From: SHZL01 sp963815185
Lineage (GTDB): Bacteria > Pseudomonadota > Gammaproteobacteria > Xanthomonadales > SZUA-36
Direction of reading: 5' to 3'
NCBI GenBank assembly: GCA_963815185.1
Contig: CAWFGC010000004.1
Location: 62,001-126,000, forward strand
DNA: 64,000 bases
Shown here one piece after another: positions 1 to 8,455 of the stretch. Under the pieces are notes generated by a model. That model searched no databases, was not told the DNA's origin, and saw only the letters and a list, made by a program, of their open reading frames with translations. The first letter of the stretch is position 1. Each line of letters begins with the position of its first letter. The translations under genes and the position numbers were made by a program.

Positions 1-136
1 AGCCTGGTGCGGGAAGTGATTGCCTGCCTGCAGGGCAAAGGGCGGGAAACTGCTGGAAGAACTCAAGGGCATACCGGAGAACATGGTGTTTGCCTTGCCC
101 AAGGGGCTGCGCGCCCATCTGGTCGACCCGGGCTAA
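1..136 (+). CDS. 3' end of an unidentified protein (partial)
   Basis: Only the C-terminal tail of this gene lies in the window. Reading from base 1 gives SLVREVIACLQGKG; dropping one base near position 43 continues into KLLEELKGIPENMVFALPKG and a TAA stop at 134-136. The two halves make one plausible amphipathic sequence, so a single-base insertion is likely. I do not recognise the family. It converges on the pilin operon, whose last stop codon lies only 22 bases away on the other strand. Function unknown; the reading frame itself is an inference. Confidence 0.35.
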
Positions 137-158
137 GCCACCGCATCAGGGGCTCAAA

Positions 159-604
159 TCACCTTCCTTCCCAGCAGCGGCGCAAAATAACCGCCGGCCC
201 GCTGATGCCGCGGGCACCGGATTGGTCCAGGCTGAGACTGCCGCAGGGGTCGCCGCGCTGCGCCTGCAGCGGTTCAGCGATCACGGTAAACGTATTGGCT
301 GCCGTGCTTGCAGCCGGCTCGAAGCGGATTTGATAGTTTTCCGCATCATGGTTTTCCCGGCAGCGGTTGGTGTCATAGCGAAATTCATTGGCGTAAATGC
401 GTTCCTGGCAGGTGGCGGCGGCCAGCAGGGCCTCGATGGCGGTACTGCGCCGGGCGCGCAGCAGGTAGTGCTGATAGCCGTGGAATCGCCAGGCTCAGTC
501 AGAATCGCCACCAGCGCGCAAACCATCATCAGTTCCAGCACGGTGAATGCGCGGCAGCCACGTCTGCAACGCCGGCTAGACCTGGCGCGCAATCCCGGGT
601 TCAT
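159..604 (-). pseudogene. pilE: PilE-like type IV (minor) pilin, frameshifted twice
   Basis: The N-terminus carries the prepilin signature AFTVLELMMVCALVAIL (class III leader, conserved Glu5, hydrophobic helix). The frame then breaks; removing one base near 496 and one near 480 restores LTSLAIPGYQHYLLRARRS, which continues to CRENHDAENYQIRFEP and the C-terminal GDPCGSLSLDQSGARGI that is typical of PilE-like pilins. The restored length is about 148 residues, normal for the family. Its start overlaps the pilX stop by 4 bases, so it is the last gene of the pilV-W-X-E operon. The residue before the mature Phe is Ala rather than the usual Gly. The two insertions lie 16 bases apart, so either this copy is dead or the sequence has errors. 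Confidence 0.8.
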
Positions 605-1281
605 CGCCGCTGACGCCAGGCCATCAGCCCACAGTCATACCAGGGCTTGAACGGGGTGCAGAAACCGCTGCTGCCTGTTGCCGGGCCGGGTGGTGCCCCG
701 CTCAGCCAGGGGCGGGCGATGATGGCCTCGCTGACGGCAACTGCGGCCGGACCCCGGCCCACACCGCGGCCCAGTATCCGGTAGTAGCCAATGCCCTGCA
801 GCAGTGGTGCATCGGCTGCGGCGGGTGCCGACGCCAGATCTTCGAAATGCAGTTCTTCAATGAGGAACCGGGGCGGTTCCGAACTGAAGCTCCATGGCTC
901 GCCCGTGGGAATTCCGCTGACCGGGTCTACGCCGCTTTCAAGCGCCTGGTTACGCCACCAGGAAGCGTCCTCCAATTCCGGCTGGGGCGGCACTTCCGAC
1001 TGCGGCCGGATCACGCGGTTCAGTGGGGGGCTGAAACAGTCCTGCAGGCAACCGGGAATGCGCTCATCGTGTGCAATACCGAACAGAATGGCCTCGCCCT
1101 GCGTAACCGCCACGGCCGCAGCGCGGCGGGCCTGTTGGCCATCGCAGTAATTGCCCGCCATGCGTTGTTGCAGCAGCATGCTGCCACTTGCAACCAGCGC
1201 CAGCAGGCTGATGGCCGCCAGCAGCACCAGTCCGGCCAGCAGCGCGATGCCCCGCTGCCTGTTATGCTCCGACGGCCTCAT
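601..1281 (-). CDS. pilX: Type IV pilus minor pilin/assembly protein PilX
   Basis: About 226 residues. The N-terminus has a basic leader followed by RGIALLAGLVLLAAISLLAL, the PilX-N hydrophobic helix, then the QQRMAGNY segment seen in PilX proteins. PilX belongs to the minor-pilin priming complex at the pilus tip and is inserted in the inner membrane before assembly. The start codon overlaps the pilW stop (1278-1281) and the stop overlaps the pilE start, so pilW-pilX-pilE are translationally coupled. In Pseudomonas-type operons pilY1 normally sits between pilX and pilE; there is no room for it here. Cysteines near the C-terminus (FCTPF and YDCGL) may form a disulfide. Confidence 0.85.
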   Translation of the reverse strand: MRPSEHNRQRGIALLAGLVLLAAISLLALVASGSMLLQQRMAGNYCDGQQARRAAAVAVTQGEAILFGIAHDERIPGCLQDCFSPPLNRVIRPQSEVPPQPELEDASWWRNQALESGVDPVSGIPTGEPWSFSSEPPRFLIEELHFEDLASAPAAADAPLLQGIGYYRILGRGVGRGPAAVAVSEAIIARPWLSGAPPGPATGSSGFCTPFKPWYDCGLMAWRQRR

Positions 1282-2045
1282 TGTCTGCGGCCGCGAAAGC
1301 TGTGCACGTAGGTGAATACGCGCCGCAATTTGCCGTCGGCCGGCGCCTCCATGACGTGGTCCAGCACGTTGAAGGTCCGGCGGGAAGGTTCCGTGACGGC
1401 TTCGCTGCTGCCCAGCAGCAGCGCCAACTCCAGCCCCAGCACCCGTCCCTCGTCCAGCCAGCCGCCACCCGGGACCCAGCGGTCCGCCGCACCGTCGCCA
1501 TCCACATCCTCGGCATACAGCGCCTGGAAGGCGTCGACATTTTGCACCAGGCCTTGCCGCCGCAACTGGGTGACGAACGTGTCGGCGCTGGCGCCATAAC
1601 GGCAGGTATGAATGAGGTTGCCGGCGGTGTTCAGTTCAAGGACGGATTCCTTGAGAAAGAAGCGGGGCTGGCCGGCGTCATCGGTGACCGGGTTCGCATG
1701 GTCAAAACAATTGCGCTCGGACCAGGTGCGTACGGCCAAGCGATCGCCGTCACGGCTGACATTGTCCCCGGTCTCGGCCGTCAGACCCACCGCAGCGGTG
1801 GGTTCGGACCATGGCTGCGGTGTAAAGGCGGACTGGCGCAGAATGCCGCCGAGACTGTCGATGGCAAAACGCCCGCTATCCTGCACTTCCGCCAGGGCTT
1901 CCTGCAGGCGAAAACTGCTGCGCGCGTCGGCTGCAATCTGCACCAGCCCGGTTAAGAGCACCGCGGCAATCAGCAGCGCGATGACCAGTTCCACCAGCGT
2001 GATGCCACGGGACCTGTTGCGGGGAGGAATGTTGCGAGGAGCCAC
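1278..2045 (-). CDS. pilW: Type IV pilus minor pilin PilW
   Basis: About 255 residues. It shows a prepilin leader ending in RSRG, then ITLVELVIALLIAAVLLTGL with the conserved Glu5, followed by the PilW region around SSFRLQEALAEVQDSGRFAI. PilW is a minor pilin that joins PilV and PilX in the complex starting pilus fibre assembly. It begins 3 bases after the pilV stop and overlaps pilX by 4 bases, so it is the second gene of the operon. The length fits the family. No frame break was seen. Confidence 0.87.
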   Translation of the reverse strand: MAPRNIPPRNRSRGITLVELVIALLIAAVLLTGLVQIAADARSSFRLQEALAEVQDSGRFAIDSLGGILRQSAFTPQPWSEPTAAVGLTAETGDNVSRDGDRLAVRTWSERNCFDHANPVTDDAGQPRFFLKESVLELNTAGNLIHTCRYGASADTFVTQLRRQGLVQNVDAFQALYAEDVDGDGAADRWVPGGGWLDEGRVLGLELALLLGSSEAVTEPSRRTFNVLDHVMEAPADGKLRRVFTYVHSFRGRRQ

Positions 2046-2048
2046 GCA

Positions 2049-2567
2049 TTATTCGGACAGGGGTAAGGCCAGGGGCAATACCACGCGGCGTTGTTCGCTC
2101 CCGTCGTCGTGAAGATGGGGCGACTCGACCCAAAACACCTTGACCACCGCGCCACCGTCACCATCACAGGCCGGTGCGGCAATTCGGCCATCTTCGGGCG
2201 TGGTATCGCGGCACACCACGCCGCTTGCACCCGCCAGGTTCTGCTCCAGTTCGTGATGCCAGTGCGCCAGATTACCCGCAGCCCAGTCCGCGCCTGAACA
2301 GGGCTCCGCGGTCAGACAATCGCCGCTGGCATCCGCTGCCGGGTTGATATAGTGCCCCGTGGCCGCCGGGTTCAGCAGGATGAGCTCAGCCAGTGACGCC
2401 GCCTGCATTGCGGCAGTGGTTCGATTCTGCGCCTCGACGCTGCCATGGGCCGAGGTGAGCAACATCAGGGACAGACCACCCAGACCCAGCGAGAACACCA
2501 CTGCCGCCACCAGCACCTCCACCAGGGAAAATCCTTGTTGCCAGAGTTTGTTTGCCGGTGTACTCAT
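2049..2567 (-). CDS. pilV: Type IV pilus modification/minor pilin PilV
   Basis: About 172 residues and the first gene of the operon. The leader ends QQG, followed by FSLVEVLVAAVVFSLGLGGL, a class III prepilin signal with Glu5. The downstream AAMQAASLAELILLNP region and paired cysteines (DCLTAEPC, VCRD) are typical of PilV. It works with PilW and PilX in pilus initiation. No fimU/gspH-like pilin precedes it: the roughly 200 bases upstream are empty up to the tRNA on the other strand. The operon promoter must lie in 2568-2730, but I could not pick out a clear one. Confidence 0.85.
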   Translation of the reverse strand: MSTPANKLWQQGFSLVEVLVAAVVFSLGLGGLSLMLLTSAHGSVEAQNRTTAAMQAASLAELILLNPAATGHYINPAADASGDCLTAEPCSGADWAAGNLAHWHHELEQNLAGASGVVCRDTTPEDGRIAAPACDGDGGAVVKVFWVESPHLHDDGSEQRRVVLPLALPLSE

Positions 2568-2729
2568 GTTCGTTACCCCAGAGTTTCAAATCGGTGTTGA
2601 GAAGGCGCGTGTCACCGTCTTCTCTTTGAATGCAAGAAGTGTGAACCTGCTGAACTTGGAGTGAAATCGGCGATTCGCCCGGTCCCGCGTAGGACATTTG
2701 CGGTCGGCCTGAAAGGGACTGAAGATCGG

Positions 2730-2758
2730 TTGTTAACGGGAGGTGATTTGCATATACT
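2730..2758 (+). promoter_or_regulatory. Sigma70-type promoter of the tRNA gene
   Basis: TTGTTA at 2730-2735 and TATACT at 2753-2758 are separated by exactly 17 bases. The tRNA begins at 2775, giving a predicted start about 10 bases before the mature 5' end, normal for a single tRNA gene. Confidence 0.7.
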
Positions 2759-2774
2759 GGCCGCCCTCCAAAGC

Positions 2775-2850
<76 letters not shown>

Positions 2851-3111
2851 ATTAAAATTATTTAAATACAATTAGTTATAACAAATGCACGTGGCCGCAG
2901 GCCGATGTGACTGATCCGTGTAAGTGTTTTGTAAGTGCGTCAGTGCCATTTCGACCGCCGGGCTTAGATGTCGCAGGGTACCCACCTAGGGCTTGCCCTG
3001 TTTGCAGGGGTGGTGGGATAACGGTGTGTAGCACTTGCTTTAGCCGGTGCCCGCGAGCCGTGCCCAGGATCGGCCAGAATGAGTCAACGGTATTCCCCCT
3101 TGCACCGTGGC

Positions 3112-3138
3112 CCCGGTCAGCAATGGCCGGGTTTTTAT
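3112..3138 (+). terminator. Rho-independent terminator-like hairpin
   Basis: CCCGG and CCGGG arms enclose about ten bases and are followed directly by TTTTT on the plus strand. It would end plus-strand transcription coming from the tRNA. Confidence 0.5.
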
Positions 3139-3431
3139 TCTGACCACAACGGATACCGCCCAGGTGGAAGGGCTTTGAAGTCGAAGGGGTAGACAACCAA
3201 TTTCCGGTCTTGCTTAAAGTCTCGCCAGTCGTCTTTATCTCGCTCCCACCGTTGCAGAATGTCGCCGGGTTGATTCCGGTCAAAGTCGATTTGTATGCCC
3301 AGGTCGCCAGCGGAAAATATCATTTGTCGATTCAAGCGCAGCCAAACCCGACTCTCCCCTGGTCGGGGCTTTTTATTCCCAGTGAAGAAAAGGGCTGCTT
3401 TACCTATACTCAAGGTTGACTGAATCGCCAC
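3135..3431 (-). CDS. Doubtful small hypothetical protein
   Basis: An open frame of up to 98 codons from a GTG. The C-terminal 60 residues look protein-like (LGIQIDFDRNQPGDILQRWE, then VVYPFDFKALPPGRYPL), while the N-terminal third overlaps terminator-like sequence. No family recognised and no clear ribosome binding site. It could be a remnant of DNA integrated next to the tRNA. Confidence 0.22.
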   Translation of the reverse strand: MAIQSTLSIGKAALFFTGNKKPRPGESRVWLRLNRQMIFSAGDLGIQIDFDRNQPGDILQRWERDKDDWRDFKQDRKLVVYPFDFKALPPGRYPLWSE

Positions 3432-3448
3432 GAAATGAGGGAGCCTTT

Positions 3449-3943
3449 ATGTCCAAACTGATTAAGTGCAAAGAATGTAATCATGAAATAGGTAAGAAAG
3501 CGAAGAAATGCCCACAATGCGGCGCACCCCAAAAAAAGGGAATTGGTCTTGGTTCTATTTTGGTACTTGTCTTTCTGGTCGCTATAGTATTCGCCGTCCT
3601 AAAGAATCCAGACACCGGGCAGAGCGGCACCGTCGCTACAACCGCTGTCAGCTCAGCCAAACCAGCGGCGGACTGTGCCGGCCAATCAGATAGGGAAGTA
3701 CTCATTGATAAAATGGAAGCTAAAGGCTACTGGCAGAAAGTCTCTCATCCCGGAAACATGTATCGTGTCCACGTTCTCCCATCGTTTATTAAGAATGCGA
3801 CCTTCGATGATAAGCAAAAATTTATATCCGTTGTTGCAGCTTATGGCCTATGCAAGGGGGGTGATGGGACCGTAGAGGTTTATGATGCAATGACAGACAA
3901 GAAAATCGGATTTCTTGCGGATGGTCGATTATCGCTCGACTAA
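3449..3943 (+). CDS. Zinc-ribbon, single-pass membrane protein of unknown function
   Basis: About 164 residues. Residues 1-28 form a zinc ribbon with CxxC knuckles (KCKECNHEIGKKAKKCPQCG). A strong transmembrane segment follows at about 33-50 (LGSILVLVFLVAIVFAVL). The rest is a soluble region, probably extracytoplasmic, containing two cysteines (ADCAGQ, GLCKGG) that could pair. The ATG at 3449 is preceded by GAGGGA. Base composition is clearly more AT-rich than the metabolic genes around it, suggesting acquired DNA. A terminator-like hairpin and an orphan IPTL-CTERM tail follow. Function unknown; zinc-ribbon/TM proteins of this layout are common but poorly characterised. Confidence 0.75.
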   Translation: MSKLIKCKECNHEIGKKAKKCPQCGAPQKKGIGLGSILVLVFLVAIVFAVLKNPDTGQSGTVATTAVSSAKPAADCAGQSDREVLIDKMEAKGYWQKVSHPGNMYRVHVLPSFIKNATFDDKQKFISVVAAYGLCKGGDGTVEVYDAMTDKKIGFLADGRLSLD

Positions 3944-4024
3944 ATTTGCCGCATAGAAAAGCCACTCTTACACGGACCCAAAACCGCCATTTTCGGCAAG
4001 GGTAAACATCAAGGGCACATCAAG

Positions 4025-4061
4025 AAAACGGCTCAGGGTGGATTGTGGAAAGCCGTTTTTT
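4025..4061 (+). terminator. Terminator-like hairpin after the zinc-ribbon gene
   Basis: AAAACGGCT (4025-4033) pairs with AGCCGTTTT (4051-4059) across an 17-base loop, and the 3' arm runs into a T-tract. It lies 82 bases after the stop codon. Confidence 0.5.
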
Positions 4062-4121
4062 GATCAATCGTCAGATTGTAGAGGAATGAGAGTAGTCAGC
4101 ACTCTGATGTTGGTTAACTGA

Positions 4122-4292
4122 CGATTAAGCGATAGTCGAGCAGATTTCCTACATTCACCGCGCACCGCTTCGGGCAGACTTCCGTACACGGTGTTCTTCG
4201 AAGGCATTCCGACTTTGAACCAGTACGGCATGGCCATTCTGGAACTGCTGATGTTGGGGGTTGGCTTCGTCGGCTTCCGGCGCTTCGCCTGA
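4122..4292 (+). pseudogene. Orphan IPTL-CTERM sorting-signal remnant
   Basis: The frame ending at TGA 4290-4292 encodes IPTLNQYGMAILELLMLGVG followed by FVGFRRFA. That is a textbook IPTL-CTERM tail: the IPTL motif, a hydrophobic helix and a terminal Arg-rich cluster, by which secreted proteins are handled by an exosortase (XrtH type). Upstream the frame stays open only to 4122 and has no start codon or secreted domain. It is therefore the severed C-terminus of a lost surface protein. A strong terminator follows at 4347. A second, related tail with the same terminator lies at the other end of the window (63061-63135). Confidence 0.7.
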
Positions 4293-4346
4293 TTGCCGGA
4301 TTCCACGCCTGCCTGCGGCAGGCTGGAATGACGGCTCAATAAACAA

Positions 4347-4377
4347 CCCCGCGGTGGATAACCATCGCGGGGTTTTT
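4347..4377 (+). terminator. Strong rho-independent terminator
   Basis: CCCCGCG-GTGG pairs with CCAT-CGCGGGG around ATAA, followed by TTTTT. Nearly the same hairpin is found at 62815-62845 on the minus strand, also downstream of an IPTL-CTERM tail. Confidence 0.8.
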
Positions 4378-4548
4378 CTTTGACATCGATCTGAACTCCG
4401 GACATGACAAGGTCTTGATCAGGCGTTCTTTCGAATCCATGCATGGAAAGCCATTTCATGCCATGATAAATGTTGCGTTACAAATCATTCGCGGCTCGTA
4501 TCGCGTATACGAATACCGGAAACAACACCTGATAAACGGGCGATTACC

Positions 4549-6207
4549 ATGCTTGGATTGATGCAGGATTGGCCACTGCTGGTGCACACGATGCTCGACC
4601 ATGCAGCGTTCAATCATGGCGAGCGGGAAATGGTCACCCGCTCCGTGGAAGGCCCCATCCGGCGCTGCACGCTGGCGGATCTGCGGAGCCGTGCCCTGCG
4701 GGTGGCAAAGGCTCTGGAAAAGGAAGGGGTAGCGCTCAGCGACCGGGTTGCGACCATGGCCTGGAATACCGAACGCCATGTCGAGGTGTGGTTCGGCATC
4801 ATGGGCCAGGGCGCGATTTGCCATACGCTGAATCCGCGCCTGTTCGCCGAACAATTGGTCTACATCATCAATCACGCCGAAGACCGGCTCATCTTCGTCG
4901 ACATCACTTTTGTACCCGTGCTGCAGGCCATTGCCGAGCGTCTGCCGACGGTGCACAAATACATCGTGCTGACCGACGCCGAAAATATGCCGCCAACTTC
5001 GCTGCCCAACGCGGTGGCCTACGAGGATTGGCTGGCCGCTGTGGATGACGATTTTGTCTGGAAGTCATTCGACGAGAACACTGCGGCAGCCCTGTGCTAT
5101 ACCTCAGGCACCACCGGCAATCCGAAAGGGGTGCTTTATTCGCATCGATCCAACGTACTGCATGCTTTGATGAGCAGTCAACCCGATGTGTTCGGCCTGA
5201 CCTCGAAAGATGTGATCCTCCCCGTTGTGCCGATGTTTCATGCCAATGCCTGGGGCTTGACTTTCGCGGCACCGGCCGCCGGAGCGAAAATGGTGCTGCC
5301 GGGCGCCGGCATGGATGGCGCCAGCATCTATGAACTGCTGGAAACAGAGCAGGTCACAGTAACTGCAGCAGTGCCCACGGTGTGGCTGGGACTTTTGAAC
5401 TTTCTGGAAACAAGCGGGAAAATGCTGCCTTACCTTGACCGGGTGGTGATTGGCGGCGCGGCCTGCCCGCCGATGATGATCCGCAAGTTCGAGCTGAACT
5501 ACGGCGTGCAGGTATGCCACGCCTGGGGCATGACCGAGATGTCGCCGATCGGTACCACGGGTAAAATGAAACACGCCACCGAAGGCCTGGACATCGAAGC
5601 CAAATTGAAATTGAAGGAAAAACAGGGCCGCACGCCGTTCCTGGTCGAAATGAAAATTGTCGACGATGATCACAAGGACCTGCCGCACGATGGCAAGTGC
5701 TTTGGCCACTTGCTGGTGCGCGGCCCCGCTGTGTCCGGCGCATACTACAAAGACGATGAGCGCATCCTGGATGCCGGGGGCTGGTTCGATACCGGGGACA
5801 TCGCCACCATCGACGCGCTGGGGTTCATGCAGATCACCGACCGTTCCAAGGATGTGATCAAGTCCGGCGGCGAATGGATTTCTTCCATCGAGGTGGAAAA
5901 CGAAGCCCTGGGTTGCCCGGGCGTGGCGGAGGCTGCAGTCATCGGGTTGCCCCACCCGAAGTGGGGTGAGCGGCCATTGCTGACCGTGGTGCGCGCGCAG
6001 GGTGCCGCGGTCGACAGGGAAACCCTGCTGGCTTATCTGGACGGCAAGATCGCCAAATGGTGGATGCCGGATGATGTGGTGTTCGTGGACCAGATTCCTC
6101 ATACGGCCACCGGCAAGATGCAGAAAATGGAGCTGCGCAGGCAGTTTGCCGACTATCGCTGGCCTGAGCAGGAGATCTCCCAAAACATCTCCCGGAAAAC
6201 CTTATGA
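4549..6207 (+). CDS. Medium/long-chain fatty acid-CoA ligase (AlkK-like)
   Basis: About 552 residues, full length for this branch of the ANL superfamily. It activates a carboxylic acid to acyl-CoA through an acyl-adenylate, in the cytoplasm. Visible motifs are the P-loop YTSGTTGNPKG (about 183), HAWGMTEMSP (about 325), GWFDTGD (about 410), DRSKDVIKSGGEWIS (about 430) and the C-terminal catalytic lysine in TATGKMQK (about 520). The AlkK-type LFAEQLVYIINHAEDRLIFV stretch near 100 also supports the call. The stop overlaps the fdsG start by 4 bases (ATGA), an unusual coupling of a CoA ligase to formate dehydrogenase. The substrate cannot be told from sequence. Confidence 0.9.
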   Translation: MLGLMQDWPLLVHTMLDHAAFNHGEREMVTRSVEGPIRRCTLADLRSRALRVAKALEKEGVALSDRVATMAWNTERHVEVWFGIMGQGAICHTLNPRLFAEQLVYIINHAEDRLIFVDITFVPVLQAIAERLPTVHKYIVLTDAENMPPTSLPNAVAYEDWLAAVDDDFVWKSFDENTAAALCYTSGTTGNPKGVLYSHRSNVLHALMSSQPDVFGLTSKDVILPVVPMFHANAWGLTFAAPAAGAKMVLPGAGMDGASIYELLETEQVTVTAAVPTVWLGLLNFLETSGKMLPYLDRVVIGGAACPPMMIRKFELNYGVQVCHAWGMTEMSPIGTTGKMKHATEGLDIEAKLKLKEKQGRTPFLVEMKIVDDDHKDLPHDGKCFGHLLVRGPAVSGAYYKDDERILDAGGWFDTGDIATIDALGFMQITDRSKDVIKSGGEWISSIEVENEALGCPGVAEAAVIGLPHPKWGERPLLTVVRAQGAAVDRETLLAYLDGKIAKWWMPDDVVFVDQIPHTATGKMQKMELRRQFADYRWPEQEISQNISRKTL

Positions 6208-6689
6208 TGCAGGCGTCGGCTTTTTCACTGGCGGAAACCATCGAGGCGGTGGTGCAGGAGCACTCCGGGGAGATCGGCGCGCTGATGCCGGTGCTGCACA
6301 GCGTGCAGCAGCGCATGGGCCATATACCGTCCGAGGCCATTCCGCTGATTGCCAGGGCGCTCAATCTGTCCCGGGCCGAGGTGCACGGCGTGATGCATTT
6401 CTATCACGATTTCCGCGCCGAGCCGGCAGGGGATCATCTGATCCAGCTATGCCGCGCGGAAGCCTGTCAGGCCATGGGCGGCCGTGCGCTCGAAGCGCAC
6501 GTCAAGGCCAGGCTGGGTATCGCCTATGGCGAGACCACGGCCGATGGCCGCTTCACTCTGGATCCGGTGTATTGCCTGGGCAATTGTGCCTGTACGCCTT
6601 CAGTGCGCATCGATGATGCCGTGCACGCGCGCGTGACGCCTGAGCGTTTTGACCAGTTGCTGGATCAAATGCAGGAATCGGAGGCATGA
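6204..6689 (+). CDS. fdsG: NAD-dependent formate dehydrogenase gamma subunit (NuoE-like)
   Basis: About 161 residues. FdsG carries a [2Fe-2S] cluster passing electrons inside the soluble, NAD-linked molybdenum formate dehydrogenase. The four expected cysteines are present as LCRAEACQ (about 82) and YCLGNCACTP (about 123), after a NuoE-type helical part (VQQRMGHIPSEAIPLIARAL). It overlaps the upstream CoA ligase and the downstream fdsB by 4 bases each, giving tight translational coupling. NuoE of complex I is the alternative, but the fds neighbours exclude it. Confidence 0.93.
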   Translation: MMQASAFSLAETIEAVVQEHSGEIGALMPVLHSVQQRMGHIPSEAIPLIARALNLSRAEVHGVMHFYHDFRAEPAGDHLIQLCRAEACQAMGGRALEAHVKARLGIAYGETTADGRFTLDPVYCLGNCACTPSVRIDDAVHARVTPERFDQLLDQMQESEA

Positions 6690-8218
6690 GCGTCAGGATC
6701 TTCGTGCCGATGGATACCACGGCACGGGCGCTGGGCGCGGATGAGGTCGCCGAGGTAATTGCAGCCCAGGCGCTCGAGCGCGATATCGACATCGAGCTGA
6801 TACGCAATGGTTCGCGCGGCGCATTCTGGCTGGAGCCACTGGTGGAAGTCGAAGGCGAGGGGGGCCGCATGGCGTTCGGCCCGGTAACGGTGGCGGACGT
6901 GGCACGCTTGTTCGCCGCGGGTTTTCCCGGTGACTGCAGCGATCCACTGGCCCTGGGCCCGTCGCAGGATATCCCCTGGCTGCAGCGCCAGCAGCGCCTG
7001 ACCTTTGCCCGCGCCGGTTTGTCCGATCCCTTGTCCATCGAAGACTATCGTGCCCTGGGCGGTTTCGACGGTCTGGAAAAAGCGCTTGAAATGCCGCCCC
7101 AGGCAATCGTCGATGCGGTCAAGGAATCCGGCTTGCGCGGCAGGGGCGGCGCCGCGTTCCCGACCGGCATCAAGTGGCAGACCGTGCTGGACACGCCGTC
7201 GCCCCGGAAGTACGTCGTTTGCAACGCCGACGAGGGCGATTCCGGCACCTTTGCCGACCGCCTGTTGATGGAGGCCGATCCCTACCAATTGATCGAAGGC
7301 ATGACCATCGCCGGCCTCGCCGTGGGTGCTACCGAAGGCTATATCTACCTGCGTTCCGAGTACCCGGTGGCGAAAATCATTCTGCTCGAAGCGATAAGCC
7401 GGGCGCAGCAAGCGGGCTGGCTGGGCGCCGACATCCGGGGCTCGGGCAAGGCCTTCCGCCTGCAGCTACGCATCGGCGCCGGCGCCTATATTTGCGGTGA
7501 AGAGACCTCCATGCTGGACAGTCTCGAAGGCAAGCGCGGCCTGGTGCGTTACAAGCCACCGCTGCCGGCAATCGAGGGGCTGCTGGGCCAGCCCACGGTG
7601 ATCAACAACGTATTGTCTCTGGCTGCGGCCACCACGATTTTGGCCCGCGGCGCGGACTACTACCGCGATTTTGGCAGCGGCCGGTCGCGCGGCACGCTGA
7701 CCGTGCAATTGGCCGGCAATATTCGTCGTGGCGGTCTGGTGGAATTGCCGTTTGGCCATACCTTGCGCGAACTGGTGGAAGACTTTGGCGGCGGCAGCGC
7801 CAGCGGCCGGCCGCTGCGCGCGATTCAGGTGGGCGGCCCACTCGGGACCTACCTGCCGCAGTCGCAATGGGATGTCGCGCTGGATTACGAGGCGCTGGCC
7901 GGGATCGGCGGTATGCTGGGGCACGGCGGTATCGTGGTGTTCGATGACACAGTCGATATGGCGCAGCAGGCGCGTTTTGCGATGGAGTTCTGCGCGGTGG
8001 AATCCTGCGGCAAGTGCACGCCGTGCCGGATCGGCTCGGTGCGCGGCGTGGAAGTAATCGACCGCATCATCGCCAATGAGCAGCGCGCGGAAAATCTCGT
8101 GCTGTTGCAGGAGTTGTGTGACACCCTGGTCGACGGTTCGCTGTGCGCCATGGGCGGTCTGACACCGTATCCGGTACGCAGTGCGCTGCAGCACTTCGCG
8201 GCGGATTTCGAGCGCTAG
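6686..8218 (+). CDS. fdsB: NAD-dependent formate dehydrogenase beta subunit (NuoF-like)
   Basis: About 510 residues. FdsB holds FMN, the NAD site and a [4Fe-4S] cluster and passes electrons from formate to NAD. It has an N-terminal thioredoxin-like part, the glycine-rich RGRGGAAFPTGIKW loop (about 151), CNADEGDSGTFADR (about 173), GAGAYICGEETSMLDSLEGK (about 265) and the cluster motif ESCGKCTPCRIG (about 440). The stop TAG is part of a CTAG at 8215-8218 where the 204-bp element begins, so fdsB ends exactly at the insertion. The catalytic subunit gene follows only 3 kb later, beyond three unrelated genes. Confidence 0.94.
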   Translation: MSVRIFVPMDTTARALGADEVAEVIAAQALERDIDIELIRNGSRGAFWLEPLVEVEGEGGRMAFGPVTVADVARLFAAGFPGDCSDPLALGPSQDIPWLQRQQRLTFARAGLSDPLSIEDYRALGGFDGLEKALEMPPQAIVDAVKESGLRGRGGAAFPTGIKWQTVLDTPSPRKYVVCNADEGDSGTFADRLLMEADPYQLIEGMTIAGLAVGATEGYIYLRSEYPVAKIILLEAISRAQQAGWLGADIRGSGKAFRLQLRIGAGAYICGEETSMLDSLEGKRGLVRYKPPLPAIEGLLGQPTVINNVLSLAAATTILARGADYYRDFGSGRSRGTLTVQLAGNIRRGGLVELPFGHTLRELVEDFGGGSASGRPLRAIQVGGPLGTYLPQSQWDVALDYEALAGIGGMLGHGGIVVFDDTVDMAQQARFAMEFCAVESCGKCTPCRIGSVRGVEVIDRIIANEQRAENLVLLQELCDTLVDGSLCAMGGLTPYPVRSALQHFAADFER

Positions 8219-8422
8219 CAGCCTGTCGGACTTAACATGATCTACTGCGGAAAAGCCGAATTTGGCCGTATTTCCCGCTCTTTTTCGTTAAATAGCGGTG
8301 CTATTCGCCTCAAAAGACCGAAAAATCCGACTCAAATCGGCTTTTACCCCAGGGCACCTTCTCTTGATGCTGCGCATCAATTCACCTTGCCCTCGCTACG
8401 ATCGGTCAAGTCCGACAGGCTG
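8219..8422. mobile_element. 204-bp MITE-like element, copy A
   Basis: The ends are perfect 15-bp inverted repeats: CAGCCTGTCGGACTT at 8219-8233 and its complement at 8408-8422. It is flanked by CTAG on both sides (8215-8218 and 8423-8426), consistent with a 4-bp target duplication. A second copy of identical length lies inverted at 31700-31903 with roughly five base differences. It has no convincing transposase; the short frame inside is present in both copies but looks non-coding. I infer non-autonomous mobility; an IS5-type transposase (YTAR target) would fit the CTAG target. Confidence 0.8.
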
Positions 8423-8455
8423 CTAGAAAGCGGCCGCTTCGGGGTTTCTTTGGGC

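Larger units (their letters stand above)
2851..3448. other. Intergenic stretch after the tRNA
   Basis: No convincing gene. It holds a terminator-like hairpin at 3112-3138 and a doubtful minus-strand ORF at 3135-3431 (listed separately). A weaker GC hairpin followed by T-rich sequence sits at 3355-3376. No direct repeat of the tRNA 3' end that would mark an attachment site was noticed. Confidence 0.5.

Noticed and set aside
2851..3448. Integrated genetic island at the tRNA-Thr
   Set aside because: No integrase and no second copy of the tRNA 3' end found; only the AT-rich base composition hints at it.
5104..6183. Long minus-strand open frame opposite the CoA ligase
   Set aside because: It mirrors the codon bias of the real gene and has low-complexity His/Arg-rich sequence without motifs.
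8237..8430. Small protein encoded in the 204-bp element (MIYCGKAEFGRISRSF...)
   Set aside because: Present in both copies only because the DNA is repeated; no start context, inverted-repeat ends are part of the frame.
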